The position numbers and the translations under genes are program-made. Shown here piece after piece: positions 1-4,964 of a stretch of DNA of 8,577 bases (positions are counted from its first letter, which is position 1; each line of letters begins with the position of its first letter). This DNA is from Elusimicrobiota bacterium (GTDB lineage Bacteria > Elusimicrobiota > Elusimicrobia > Elusimicrobiales > UBA9959): assembly GCA_030637365.1 (NCBI GenBank), contig DAOWGR010000116.1, positions 1 through 8,577 of the forward strand, read 5' to 3'. Below the pieces are notes generated by a model that was not told where the DNA came from, searched no databases, and saw only the letters and a program-made list of their open reading frames with translations.

Positions 1-1041
1 AAATCCGAGAGAATTGTTTACTTGATTTGGAAAATCCGATCTGCCGGTCGCGACCACTCTCGCTCCGGCATCTTTCGCTTCCCAAGGCCAAATTTCAGGA
101 ATGGGATTGGCGGTTACAAAAACAATGGAATCCTTCGCCATGGAAGCTATCCATTCTTTTTTTATGGTGTCGGGCCCCGGCTTGGAAGCCGCGCTGAGAA
201 CATCCGCTCCTTTTAAAGCTTCCGCCACTCCTCCGACAAGATTATCCTTATTTGTTATCTCGCACATATTCCATTTTTGCTCGTGACTCTTTAAATCCGT
301 TCTGCCTTTATGAAGAGTTCCTTTGGAATCAACATATATCAAATTGCCGGGCTTGGCTCCATAAGCCATATACAGCATGCCGATTCTGATATTGGCCGCT
401 CCAGCTCCGTTCAGAACTATTTTAACATCCTCAATGCGTTTACCGACTATCTTAAGAGCGTTTATCAGACCCGCCAAACATACGGTCGCCGTTCCCTGCT
501 GATCGTCATGCCATACGGGAATATTCATTTTTTTGCGCAATTCATCCAAAATATAAAAACATTTGGGCTGAGCTATATCCTCAAGATTAATCCCGCCGAA
601 AGTGGGCTCCAAATTCATAACCGTTTTAATTATTTCGTCGGGGTCCTTGGTCTTCAGACATATCGGAAAAGCGTCAACTCCGCCCAGGTATTTAAAAAGA
701 AGCCCCTTGCCTTCCATCACCGGCAAACCGGCTTCGGGACCGATATCTCCAAGCCCCAAAACCCTGGTTCCGTCCGATACTACCGCGACCATATTTCCTT
801 TATTGGTATGCTCATAAACTTTTTCGGGATTTTTGTGTATATCCTTGCAAACTTCAGCCACGCCCGGCGTGTACCATATGGCAAAATCATCAATGTTTCT
901 TATACAGGATTTGGGAGAAACTTCTATCTTGCCTTTATAAAACGGATGCAATTTCATCGCGTCTTGAGCCGGCTTGAGAGCTTTTTTTAAAAGCTCTTCT
1001 TTTGAAATTTTTTTCTCTTCGGGCTTTGAATCGGTAGGCAT
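1..1041 (-). CDS. Malic enzyme (malate dehydrogenase, oxaloacetate-decarboxylating), 3' end cut by window edge
   Basis: The product oxidatively decarboxylates malate to pyruvate and CO2 in the cytosol with NAD(P)+ and a divalent metal. The 347 visible residues follow the short bacterial malic enzyme: YTPGVAE (57-63, catalytic Tyr57), GDIGPEAGLPVMEGKG (98-113, catalytic Lys112), LEDIAQP (153-159) and HDDQQGTA (178-185) for metal and substrate, then a Rossmann segment with NGAGAAN (211-217). It breaks off in the family motif FPNQVNNSLGF. Short forms are about 390-450 residues, so roughly 50 or more are missing; whether a phosphotransacetylase domain follows (MaeB type) cannot be seen. The start at 1041 is supported by GAGGTGAT just upstream. 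Asp238 at the end of the second Rossmann strand hints at NAD use but is not decisive. It has its own divergent promoter and is not linked to the tRNA operon. No symbol is given because the short-form names are ambiguous. Confidence 0.95.
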   Translation of the reverse strand, partial: MPTDSKPEEKKISKEELLKKALKPAQDAMKLHPFYKGKIEVSPKSCIRNIDDFAIWYTPGVAEVCKDIHKNPEKVYEHTNKGNMVAVVSDGTRVLGLGDIGPEAGLPVMEGKGLLFKYLGGVDAFPICLKTKDPDEIIKTVMNLEPTFGGINLEDIAQPKCFYILDELRKKMNIPVWHDDQQGTATVCLAGLINALKIVGKRIEDVKIVLNGAGAANIRIGMLYMAYGAKPGNLIYVDSKGTLHKGRTDLKSHEQKWNMCEITNKDNLVGGVAEALKGADVLSAASKPGPDTIKKEWIASMAKDSIVFVTANPIPEIWPWEAKDAGARVVATGRSDFPNQVNNSLGF

Positions 1042-1075
1042 AATCACCTCTTGTTTTGGATTTAACATATAAATA

Positions 1076-1104
1076 ATTTTAGGAAATTAATTTTGTCGAA
1101 ACAA
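1076..1104 (-). promoter_or_regulatory. Predicted sigma-70-type promoter of the malic enzyme gene
   Basis: Read on the minus strand: -35 TTGTTT (1104-1099), a 17-base spacer, and -10 TAAAAT (1081-1076). The predicted start near 1069 leaves a leader of about 27 nt carrying the GAGGTGAT SD. The -35 matches 3 of 6 and the -10 matches 5 of 6 consensus bases. The -35 directly abuts that of the opposing promoter. Prediction by eye only. Confidence 0.5.
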
Positions 1105-1121
1105 TACTTATTTTGTATACT
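1093..1121 (+). promoter_or_regulatory. Predicted sigma-70-type promoter of the tRNA gene
   Basis: -35 TTGTCG (1093-1098), a 17-base spacer, and -10 TATACT (1116-1121). The expected start is near 1128, giving a leader of about 60 nt before the tRNA. No terminator with a T-tract is visible after the tRNA, so the same promoter may also feed greA and pilB. Prediction by eye only. Confidence 0.5.
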
Positions 1122-1160
1122 CTATATTTCTAGGCCACCCGCTCGAAAAATGAAAATTTT

Positions 1161-1176
1161 CCGGTGGGGAAACCGG
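1161..1176 (+). other. Small hairpin in the tRNA 5' leader
   Basis: CCGGT (1161-1165) pairs with ACCGG (1172-1176) around a 6-base loop, 13 bases before the mature tRNA end. It may help RNase P leader processing or be incidental. Confidence 0.35.
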
Positions 1177-1189
1177 CCCGCTAAAATAT

Positions 1190-1262
1190 GGCACCGTAGC
1201 TCAGGGGTTAGAGCGGGCGTTTCATAAGCGCTAGGCCGGTGGTTCAATTCCACCCGGTGCCA
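1190..1262 (+). tRNA. tRNA with CAT anticodon (tRNA-Ile2 or elongator tRNA-Met)
   Basis: A full 73-base cloverleaf can be drawn: acceptor GGCACCG/CGGTGCC, D-stem GCTC/GAGC, anticodon stem GGCGT/GCGCT around TTCATAA, a 5-base variable loop, and T-stem GGTGG/CCACC around TTCAATT, with discriminator A1262. No CCA follows (TTTT instead), so CCA must be added by nucleotidyltransferase. The G1-C72 pair argues against initiator tRNA-fMet, which usually has a mismatch there. The anticodon arm and variable region look more like the lysidine-modified tRNA-Ile2 (as I recall the E. coli gene) than elongator Met. However, position 4 is A rather than the C that TilS prefers in E. coli, so identity is left open. 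Confidence 0.93.
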
Positions 1263-1344
1263 TTTTATATTTGAAAATGGAAGTAATTGGCAAAGGATGT
1301 AAAAAGCGCCCAATTGATCCGCCCGGCGCCCCATACAACCTTTT

Positions 1345-1371
1345 ATGGATTCATGGCAAATTTGAATCCAT
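1345..1371 (+). other. Hairpin in the tRNA-greA spacer
   Basis: ATGGATTCA (1345-1353) is the perfect reverse complement of TGAATCCAT (1363-1371) with a 9-base loop. There is no T-run after it, so it is not a standard intrinsic terminator. The rest of the 243-bp spacer shows no further gene and no convincing promoter. Confidence 0.4.
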
Positions 1372-1505
1372 TGTGATGTGTATTGTTTTATAAGTTTCCA
1401 TGATTGTGACACGCGGAAAATCAGTTTTTTTAAATCTTACTGCTTGGACATATTCTCAAACAATAGTCATTGACAGTCTTAATTTGCAATAACCACGGGG
1501 GTTCT

Positions 1506-1976
1506 ATGACAGATCTATATATTTCAAAAGAAGGCTACAAAAAATTAAAAAATGATTTGGCCAAATTAAACCGCCAAAAAATAGAAATCGCGCAAGAAAT
1601 AGGCGAAGCTATGGAACAGGGCGATCTTAAAGAAAATGCCGGCTATACCGCGGCAAAAGAAAAACAAGCTCTTGTTTTGGAAAGAATAGCTGAAACCGAA
1701 ACCAAATTACAATCGGCAAAAATAACCGATGAACTTAAAATAGACAAAAACACAGCTCGTATAGGCGCTACGGTAACCATGGTGGACGCCGATTCAAAAG
1801 AAACACATGTTTACACTTTGGTTAGCTCGGACGAAGCCGATCCTTTGGAAGGAAAAATATCAATAGATTCTCCCATGGCGCAAGGGCTTCTCGGCGCGAA
1901 AAAACTCGCCAATGTAAAGATAAAGCTTCCAAACGCCGAAAGAATATTTCGTGTCACCGAGATAGAATATAAATAA
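1506..1976 (+). CDS. greA: Transcript cleavage factor GreA
   Basis: GreA enters the RNA polymerase secondary channel and stimulates cleavage of backtracked RNA 3' ends, rescuing arrested complexes. The 156-residue product is close to the usual 158. Residues 1-75 form the coiled coil. Its tip carries the signature GDLKENAGY (39-47) with the two acidic residues that coordinate Mg2+ (Asp40, Glu43). Residues 80-156 are the FKBP-like domain with the family phrase ISIDSPMAQGLLGAKK. I choose the start at 1506 because MTDLYISKEGYKKL matches the family N-terminus and GGGGG sits 4 bases upstream. An in-frame start at 1470 would add 12 unconserved residues. The gene lies 51 bp before the pilB-like gene and probably shares its transcript. 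Confidence 0.96.
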   Translation: MTDLYISKEGYKKLKNDLAKLNRQKIEIAQEIGEAMEQGDLKENAGYTAAKEKQALVLERIAETETKLQSAKITDELKIDKNTARIGATVTMVDADSKETHVYTLVSSDEADPLEGKISIDSPMAQGLLGAKKLANVKIKLPNAERIFRVTEIEYK

Positions 1977-2015
1977 GATATAATAGTAATTCAAGATTTC
2001 AGGAACCGTTTTTTT

Positions 2016-2024
2016 AAGGAGGAG
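2016..2024 (+). promoter_or_regulatory. Strong ribosome binding site for the pilB-like gene
   Basis: AAGGAGGAG lies just before the ATG at 2028. It is the strongest SD in the window and fixes the start. Most other genes here have none. Confidence 0.85.
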
Positions 2025-2027
2025 TAT

Positions 2028-3374
2028 ATGACATTTTGGGGACAAAATAAAGCGGAAGAAGATAATAAACCCTCTTCTCCAACTCAGGATAATCAATCAT
2101 TTGAAGGAACACTGGCAGATGATTACCAAAATTTGATCAAAACAAAAGGACGGTCTCCAGCTATAGATTTAGCCATAAAATTAAGCGATCTTTTACTTGA
2201 ACATGCCATAAGAGAAAGAACCAGTGACATCCATATAGAAATGCAGGGAACGAATCTTCGCGTGAGATTCAGAGTGGACGGCATACTTCAAGATATGCTG
2301 ATAACTCCCAAAAGCTCCGATATACCGCTAACGCAAAGAATAAGAGTATTGGCCGGTTTTGATCCTGAACCGCCGAAATCATTCAGGAATGAAGAAGGCC
2401 GTTTCCAAAAAATGATTTCAAACAGAGCGATACAAATAAGAGTTTCTTCTTTTCCCACCGTTAATGGCGAAAAACTTGTTTTAAGAGTTTTGGACAGACA
2501 GGGCTTGGGAATGGACCTTGATAAGCTCGGCATGAACAAAGACACTCTAACCGTAATAAAAAAACTCATTAGAAATCCTTACGGGATATTCTTTATAACG
2601 GGATCAACCGGCAGCGGAAAAACCACCTCTCTCTATGCGTTATTAAAAAATATAAGCACTCCGATGATAAATATCATAACCCTTGAAGATCCCGTCGAAT
2701 ATAGGCTTGAAGGCATTAATCAATCGCAAATAAGCCAAAAAACGGGATTCACATGGGCCGAAGGTTTAAGAACAGTTTTAAGGCAGGATCCCGATGTCAT
2801 AATGGTGGGAGAAATAAGAGATTATGAAACAGCCGAAATAAGCTTAAGATCCGCTCTTACCGGCCATTTGCTGTTTACAACAATCCACACGATAAACGCT
2901 CCGAGCATAATAGAAAGGCTCTTTGAAATGGGCGTGCCGCCTTTTTTAATAGCCTCTTCAATGCTGGGCGCCATATCTCAAAGACTTGTGAGACAGGTAT
3001 GTCCTCATTGCGCTCAAAAAGCGACTCCTCCTTCGGAAACGGTAGTAAATGAGTTTGTAAAAAACATGGATTCGGTGGAAGCTAAACTGGTTCGTGAATT
3101 AATCCTGAAGCCGGGCGCAACCTATAAAGTTGAAAAAGGCTGCATAAAATGCAGAAATACCGGCTATCTCGGAAGAACCGGCATATTTGAACTTATGCTG
3201 ATGAACGAAGAAATAAGAAAACAAGTGCTCGATCACAGTCCTACGGATATGATAAAAAGAACCGCCATAGAACAAGGTCAAATGAAGACGCTTCTTATGG
3301 ACGGCATAGTCAAAGCCAGAGACGGCATTACGACTCTTTCTGAAATTATAAGAGTAACGGCGACTATGGTGTAA
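2028..3374 (+). CDS. pilB: PilB/GspE-family type IV pilus assembly ATPase, short form
   Basis: This is a cytoplasmic hexameric ATPase that powers pilus (or type II secretion) assembly. In 448 residues one sees an N2-like domain (50-160, with SDIHIE and LRVRFRVDGIL), Walker A GSTGSGKTT (192-200), the Asp box ITLEDPVEY (217-225), Walker B with PDVIMVGE (255-262), the His box LTGHLLFTTIHT (277-288), and the zinc tetracysteine CPHC (325-328) plus CIKC (372-375). That cysteine site marks the PilB/GspE extension-type proteins, not PilT. Typical PilB is about 560 residues. Here the N-terminal MshEN-type domain is absent and replaced by about 45 polar, low-complexity residues. An excellent SD confirms the start. 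It follows greA by 51 bp. No pilC, pilT, pilin or secretin gene is in the window, so pilus versus secretion role is inferred. Confidence 0.9.
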   Translation: MTFWGQNKAEEDNKPSSPTQDNQSFEGTLADDYQNLIKTKGRSPAIDLAIKLSDLLLEHAIRERTSDIHIEMQGTNLRVRFRVDGILQDMLITPKSSDIPLTQRIRVLAGFDPEPPKSFRNEEGRFQKMISNRAIQIRVSSFPTVNGEKLVLRVLDRQGLGMDLDKLGMNKDTLTVIKKLIRNPYGIFFITGSTGSGKTTSLYALLKNISTPMINIITLEDPVEYRLEGINQSQISQKTGFTWAEGLRTVLRQDPDVIMVGEIRDYETAEISLRSALTGHLLFTTIHTINAPSIIERLFEMGVPPFLIASSMLGAISQRLVRQVCPHCAQKATPPSETVVNEFVKNMDSVEAKLVRELILKPGATYKVEKGCIKCRNTGYLGRTGIFELMLMNEEIRKQVLDHSPTDMIKRTAIEQGQMKTLLMDGIVKARDGITTLSEIIRVTATMV

Positions 3375-3387
3375 AAAAAAGAGGCAC

Positions 3388-3448
3388 CCTTAGGAATCTG
3401 GAAGATTCCCAGGATGTTCTCCCCGTGCGCAAAGCTACACTGGGAGAA
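3388..3448 (+). other. Two adjacent hairpins after pilB, possible structured RNA element
   Basis: Hairpin A: GGAATCT (3393-3399) pairs with AGATTCC (3403-3409) over a 3-base loop, extended by CCT (3388-3390) with AGG (3411-3413) across a small internal loop. Hairpin B: TTCTCCC (3417-3423) pairs with GGGAGAA (3442-3448), extended by GTG/CAC after one mismatch. No T-run follows either. The hexamer GAGGCA occurs on both sides (3381-3386 and 3460-3465). I cannot match it to a known riboswitch class; it could be a repeat-type palindrome or an mRNA 3'-end stabiliser. Confidence 0.45.
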
Positions 3449-3511
3449 GTAAAAAGACAGAGGCAAGAAACACCGAGGACTATTGAACCAAATAAAATTC
3501 CTTAATTAGCC

Positions 3512-3546
3512 TTTAACTTTCATTCTCTTTCATCTGATTTCTAACC
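3512..3546 (+). repeat. Degenerate heptanucleotide tandem tract, copy 1
   Basis: Five units in 7-base register: TTTAACT, TTCATTC, TCTTTCA, TCTGATT, TCTAACC. The first base is T in all five, and the best units approach TCTNAYC. The tract is pyrimidine-rich on the plus strand and lies directly before the aspartate kinase start. It is the weakest of the three related tracts. Confidence 0.4.
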
Positions 3547-3556
3547 AAGATATCCC

Positions 3557-4342
3557 ATGAAAACAATTATAATGAAATTCGGCGGATACTCCCTCGCTGA
3601 AATTGAAAAAATTAAAATCGCCGCAGGAAAAGCCGCTTCCGCGGGAAAAAAAGGAAATGCCGTAATTCTTGTCCTGTCAGCTCCGGCGAATATCACCAAT
3701 GATTTAAGCGAACTCGCCAAACGGACAATCGGAATAAATAATCCGACAAAAAAACCAATACAAAGGGAATTATCCGCTCTTCTGACAGCGGGAGAACAAA
3801 TAAGCGTTTCTCTTATGGCAATGTTTTTAAACAAGCAAGGAACAAAAGCCGCTTCTTTCAATGCTTGGCAAGCCCAAATAATAACAAATAATGCGCATGA
3901 CCAAGCGAAAATATTAAAAATAAAAACAAAAAACATAAAAAAGGCTCTAAAAAAAGGATTGATAGCGGTAGTGGCGGGTTTTCAAGGCATAAATAAGTTG
4001 GGCGAAATAACCACGCTTGGCAGAGGCGGTTCGGATTTAACGGCAATCGCTCTCTCCAAAGCTTTCAAAGCGGAAATTTGCGAGCTTTATACCGATGTCA
4101 AAGGAATTTACACGACAAATCCTTCAATACATCCAAAAGCAAAAAAAATAAAACATATTACCTATACCGAACTTAAAGAACTTTCATCATGCGGCTTTGA
4201 AGTCCGGCAATTGAAATCTATTGATTTCGCGAAAACTCATAAGATAAAACTTCATATACGCTCAGCTTTCCACGAACAGGCCGGAACTATCGTAAGTTTT
4301 AAAAAACCGGGCTCAAGAAAAAAAATACCCCGGCGTGCGTGA
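3557..4342 (+). CDS. lysC: Aspartate kinase, catalytic domain only
   Basis: The product phosphorylates L-aspartate, the first step toward lysine/diaminopimelate, threonine and methionine. The 261 residues cover the amino-acid kinase fold: KFGGYS (7-12, Lys7), TAGEQIS (77-83, Glu80), VVAGFQG (138-144), TTLGRGGSD (152-160, Arg156 and Asp160), YTDVKGIYTTNP (178-189), and the end-of-domain segment GFEVRQLKSIDFA to IRSAFHEQAGT. The usual KFGGTS is KFGGYS here (Thr to Tyr at 11). Family members are about 400 residues with two C-terminal ACT domains; this one ends right after the kinase domain. The ACT part lies in the next ORF, which overlaps it by GTGA. No SD precedes the ATG. M1 is kept because family N-termini place a beta strand before KFGG. 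See the A8 tract at 4318-4325 for a possible -1 fusion with the next ORF. Confidence 0.88.
   Translation: MKTIIMKFGGYSLAEIEKIKIAAGKAASAGKKGNAVILVLSAPANITNDLSELAKRTIGINNPTKKPIQRELSALLTAGEQISVSLMAMFLNKQGTKAASFNAWQAQIITNNAHDQAKILKIKTKNIKKALKKGLIAVVAGFQGINKLGEITTLGRGGSDLTAIALSKAFKAEICELYTDVKGIYTTNPSIHPKAKKIKHITYTELKELSSCGFEVRQLKSIDFAKTHKIKLHIRSAFHEQAGTIVSFKKPGSRKKIPRRA
4318..4325 (+). promoter_or_regulatory. A8 slippery tract near the 3' end of the aspartate kinase ORF
   Basis: Eight adenines in the phase A AAA AAA relative to the upstream reading frame. A -1 slip leads from the kinase frame into the ACT frame without meeting a stop, joining about 256 kinase residues to 78 downstream ones. The zero-frame stop is only 15 bases further on. 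I find no obvious stimulating stem-loop or upstream SD-like signal. Other A8 tracts occur in intact coding sequence nearby (4141-4148 and two around 5955-5988), so the tract alone is not proof. Confidence 0.4.
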
Positions 4343-4560
4343 CTTTAAGAAGAAGCTCCAACTTGGCAAAAGTGTATATTATCGGACAAAACTTAAAAGA
4401 CAATGCGGGCATTCTTCCGCTTATTGGAAAAATATCTCAAGAATCACAAATAATCTTAAAAAAAATAAAAACCACCGCTCATAAAATAGAAATAACAACC
4501 GATTTCTTCCAAGGGGAAAAACTCCTCAAAATCATTCATAAAGAGTTTTTCGAAGCATAA
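4339..4560 (+). CDS. Separate aspartate kinase regulatory (ACT) domain ORF
   Basis: This 73-residue product resembles the regulatory end of aspartate kinases. It starts with a strand like the family VTGIA...AKV segment (VTLRRSSNLAKVYIIG), followed by the DNAGI turn matching the usual P-G-I/V position. It ends like the last ACT strand and helix (HKIEITTD, LLKIIHKEFFEA). Only one ACT domain fits in the length, whereas ordinary enzymes carry two (about 150-160 residues). The ORF starts with GTG at 4339 inside the kinase stop (GTGA) and has no SD, so it depends on coupled reinitiation, frameshifting or transcript slippage. It may act as a free regulatory subunit binding lysine or threonine at the kinase, comparable in idea to the small beta subunit of Bacillus aspartokinase II. 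Effector identity cannot be read from the sequence. Confidence 0.7.
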   Translation: MTLRRSSNLAKVYIIGQNLKDNAGILPLIGKISQESQIILKKIKTTAHKIEITTDFFQGEKLLKIIHKEFFEA

Positions 4561-4561
4561 A

Positions 4562-4590
4562 TTCCCATTCCTCCGTGGGAAGAATGGGAA
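4562..4590 (+). other. Strong hairpin directly after the aspartate kinase operon
   Basis: TTCCCATTC (4562-4570) pairs perfectly with GAATGGGAA (4582-4590). After one C-A mismatch, TCC pairs with GGA around a 3-base loop, so 12 base pairs form. It begins one base after the stop codon. No T-run follows, so it is not a canonical intrinsic terminator. It may protect the mRNA end, terminate weakly, or be a repeat-type palindrome. Confidence 0.6.
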
Positions 4591-4620
4591 GTCTCAAGTT
4601 GCAAGTCACAAGCCGCAAGC
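4590..4620 (+). repeat. Heptanucleotide tandem repeat, AAGYNNC type
   Basis: Four consecutive 7-base units, AAGTCTC, AAGTTGC, AAGTCAC and AAGCCGC, followed by a partial AAG. Positions 1-3 and 7 are invariant, and only the middle varies. It is attached to the hairpin on its left and followed within 10 bases by a second, pyrimidine-rich 7-base tract. Confidence 0.7.
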
Positions 4621-4628
4621 ATAAAAAT

Positions 4629-4677
4629 TTCCTATTCCCTGCTCTTTACTTTCTACTCTCTATTCTCTTGCTTTTCT
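4629..4677 (+). repeat. Degenerate heptanucleotide tandem tract, copy 2 (best copy)
   Basis: Seven units in perfect 7-base register: TTCCTAT, TCCCTGC, TCTTTAC, TTTCTAC, TCTCTAT, TCTCTTG, CTTTTCT. The consensus is TYYYTAY, or GTAGAGA-like on the minus strand. T is fixed at unit position 5 and nearly fixed at position 1. The right end overlaps the predicted -35 of the promoter for the next gene. Confidence 0.6.
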
Positions 4678-4696
4678 TATATTAAATCTATAAAAT
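4668..4696 (+). promoter_or_regulatory. Predicted promoter giving a leaderless mRNA for the small membrane protein
   Basis: -35 TTGCTT (4668-4673), a 17-base spacer, and -10 TAAAAT (4691-4696). The predicted start falls at about 4703-4704, the A of the ATG itself. This agrees with the complete lack of an SD before that gene. Prediction by eye only. Confidence 0.4.
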
Positions 4697-4703
4697 CATA
4701 TAT

Positions 4704-4964
4704 ATGGCTTTAATAATAAAATCATTGTTCGGAATGTTTTGGGCATTTTCCTCATCGTTTCTCGTTTACTTAATTTATGTTGTAATGCAAACCGAATCCG
4801 ATCCGCGCATTAGATGGGCATGGATAATAATGACCGGTTTTACTTTCATGGCCGCGACATTATTAGCCTATATAGTAATAAACGCTCAAACCGTCTCTTC
4901 CGCAGCCGCAAACGCGGCAACCGAAGAAACCAATCCTTCTCAAACTGAAAGCAATACAGACTAA
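4704..4964 (+). CDS. Small two-TM membrane protein of unknown function
   Basis: I do not recognise this 86-residue protein. It shows two hydrophobic stretches long enough to span the membrane, about residues 5-28 and 39-61. They are separated by a short charged loop (QTESDPRIR, 29-37) and followed by a polar, Ala/Thr/Glu-rich tail (62-86). The positive charges in the loop between the helices would place that loop inside and both ends outside, although the tail is acidic and its side is uncertain. No signal-peptide cleavage site is obvious. There is no SD; a promoter that would start the transcript at the ATG is visible. Its stop overlaps the start of the hydantoinase gene (TAATG), so the two are translationally coupled and may work together, for example a membrane anchor or transport accessory. 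That role is a guess. Confidence 0.75.
   Translation: MALIIKSLFGMFWAFSSSFLVYLIYVVMQTESDPRIRWAWIIMTGFTFMAATLLAYIVINAQTVSSAAANAATEETNPSQTESNTD

Noticed and set aside
310..990. 226-residue plus-strand ORF opposite the malic enzyme
   Set aside because: It is a shadow of the true minus-strand gene. It has no SD and no domain, while the opposite strand encodes a full set of malic enzyme motifs.
1306..1329. Minus-strand intrinsic terminator (GCGCC/GGCGC followed by TTTTT)
   Set aside because: The loop is 14 bases, the stem only 5 bp, and no minus-strand gene lies upstream that it could serve.
1122..1412. Minus-strand 96-residue ORF containing VELNHRPSAYETPALTPELR
   Set aside because: It is the antisense translation of the tRNA, a well-known spurious protein found in many databases.
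1470..1505. Upstream in-frame start for greA
   Set aside because: The 12 extra residues do not match GreA, and the G-rich SD-like sequence is positioned for the ATG at 1506.
3388..3448. c-di-GMP-I or lysine riboswitch ahead of aspartate kinase
   Set aside because: The string CGCAAAGCTAC recalls the c-di-GMP-I core, and the downstream gene would suit a lysine riboswitch. But the GNRA-capped hairpin spacing, the second hairpin and the conserved L-box segments do not line up.
3414..3452. 12-residue ORF in the post-pilB spacer as a leader peptide
   Set aside because: It has no properly spaced SD, no run of lysine or threonine codons, and it falls inside the hairpin arms.
4562..4590. Intrinsic terminator after the aspartate kinase operon
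   Set aside because: The stem is strong, but no T-run follows; the next bases are GTCTCAAG. It is listed as a hairpin only.
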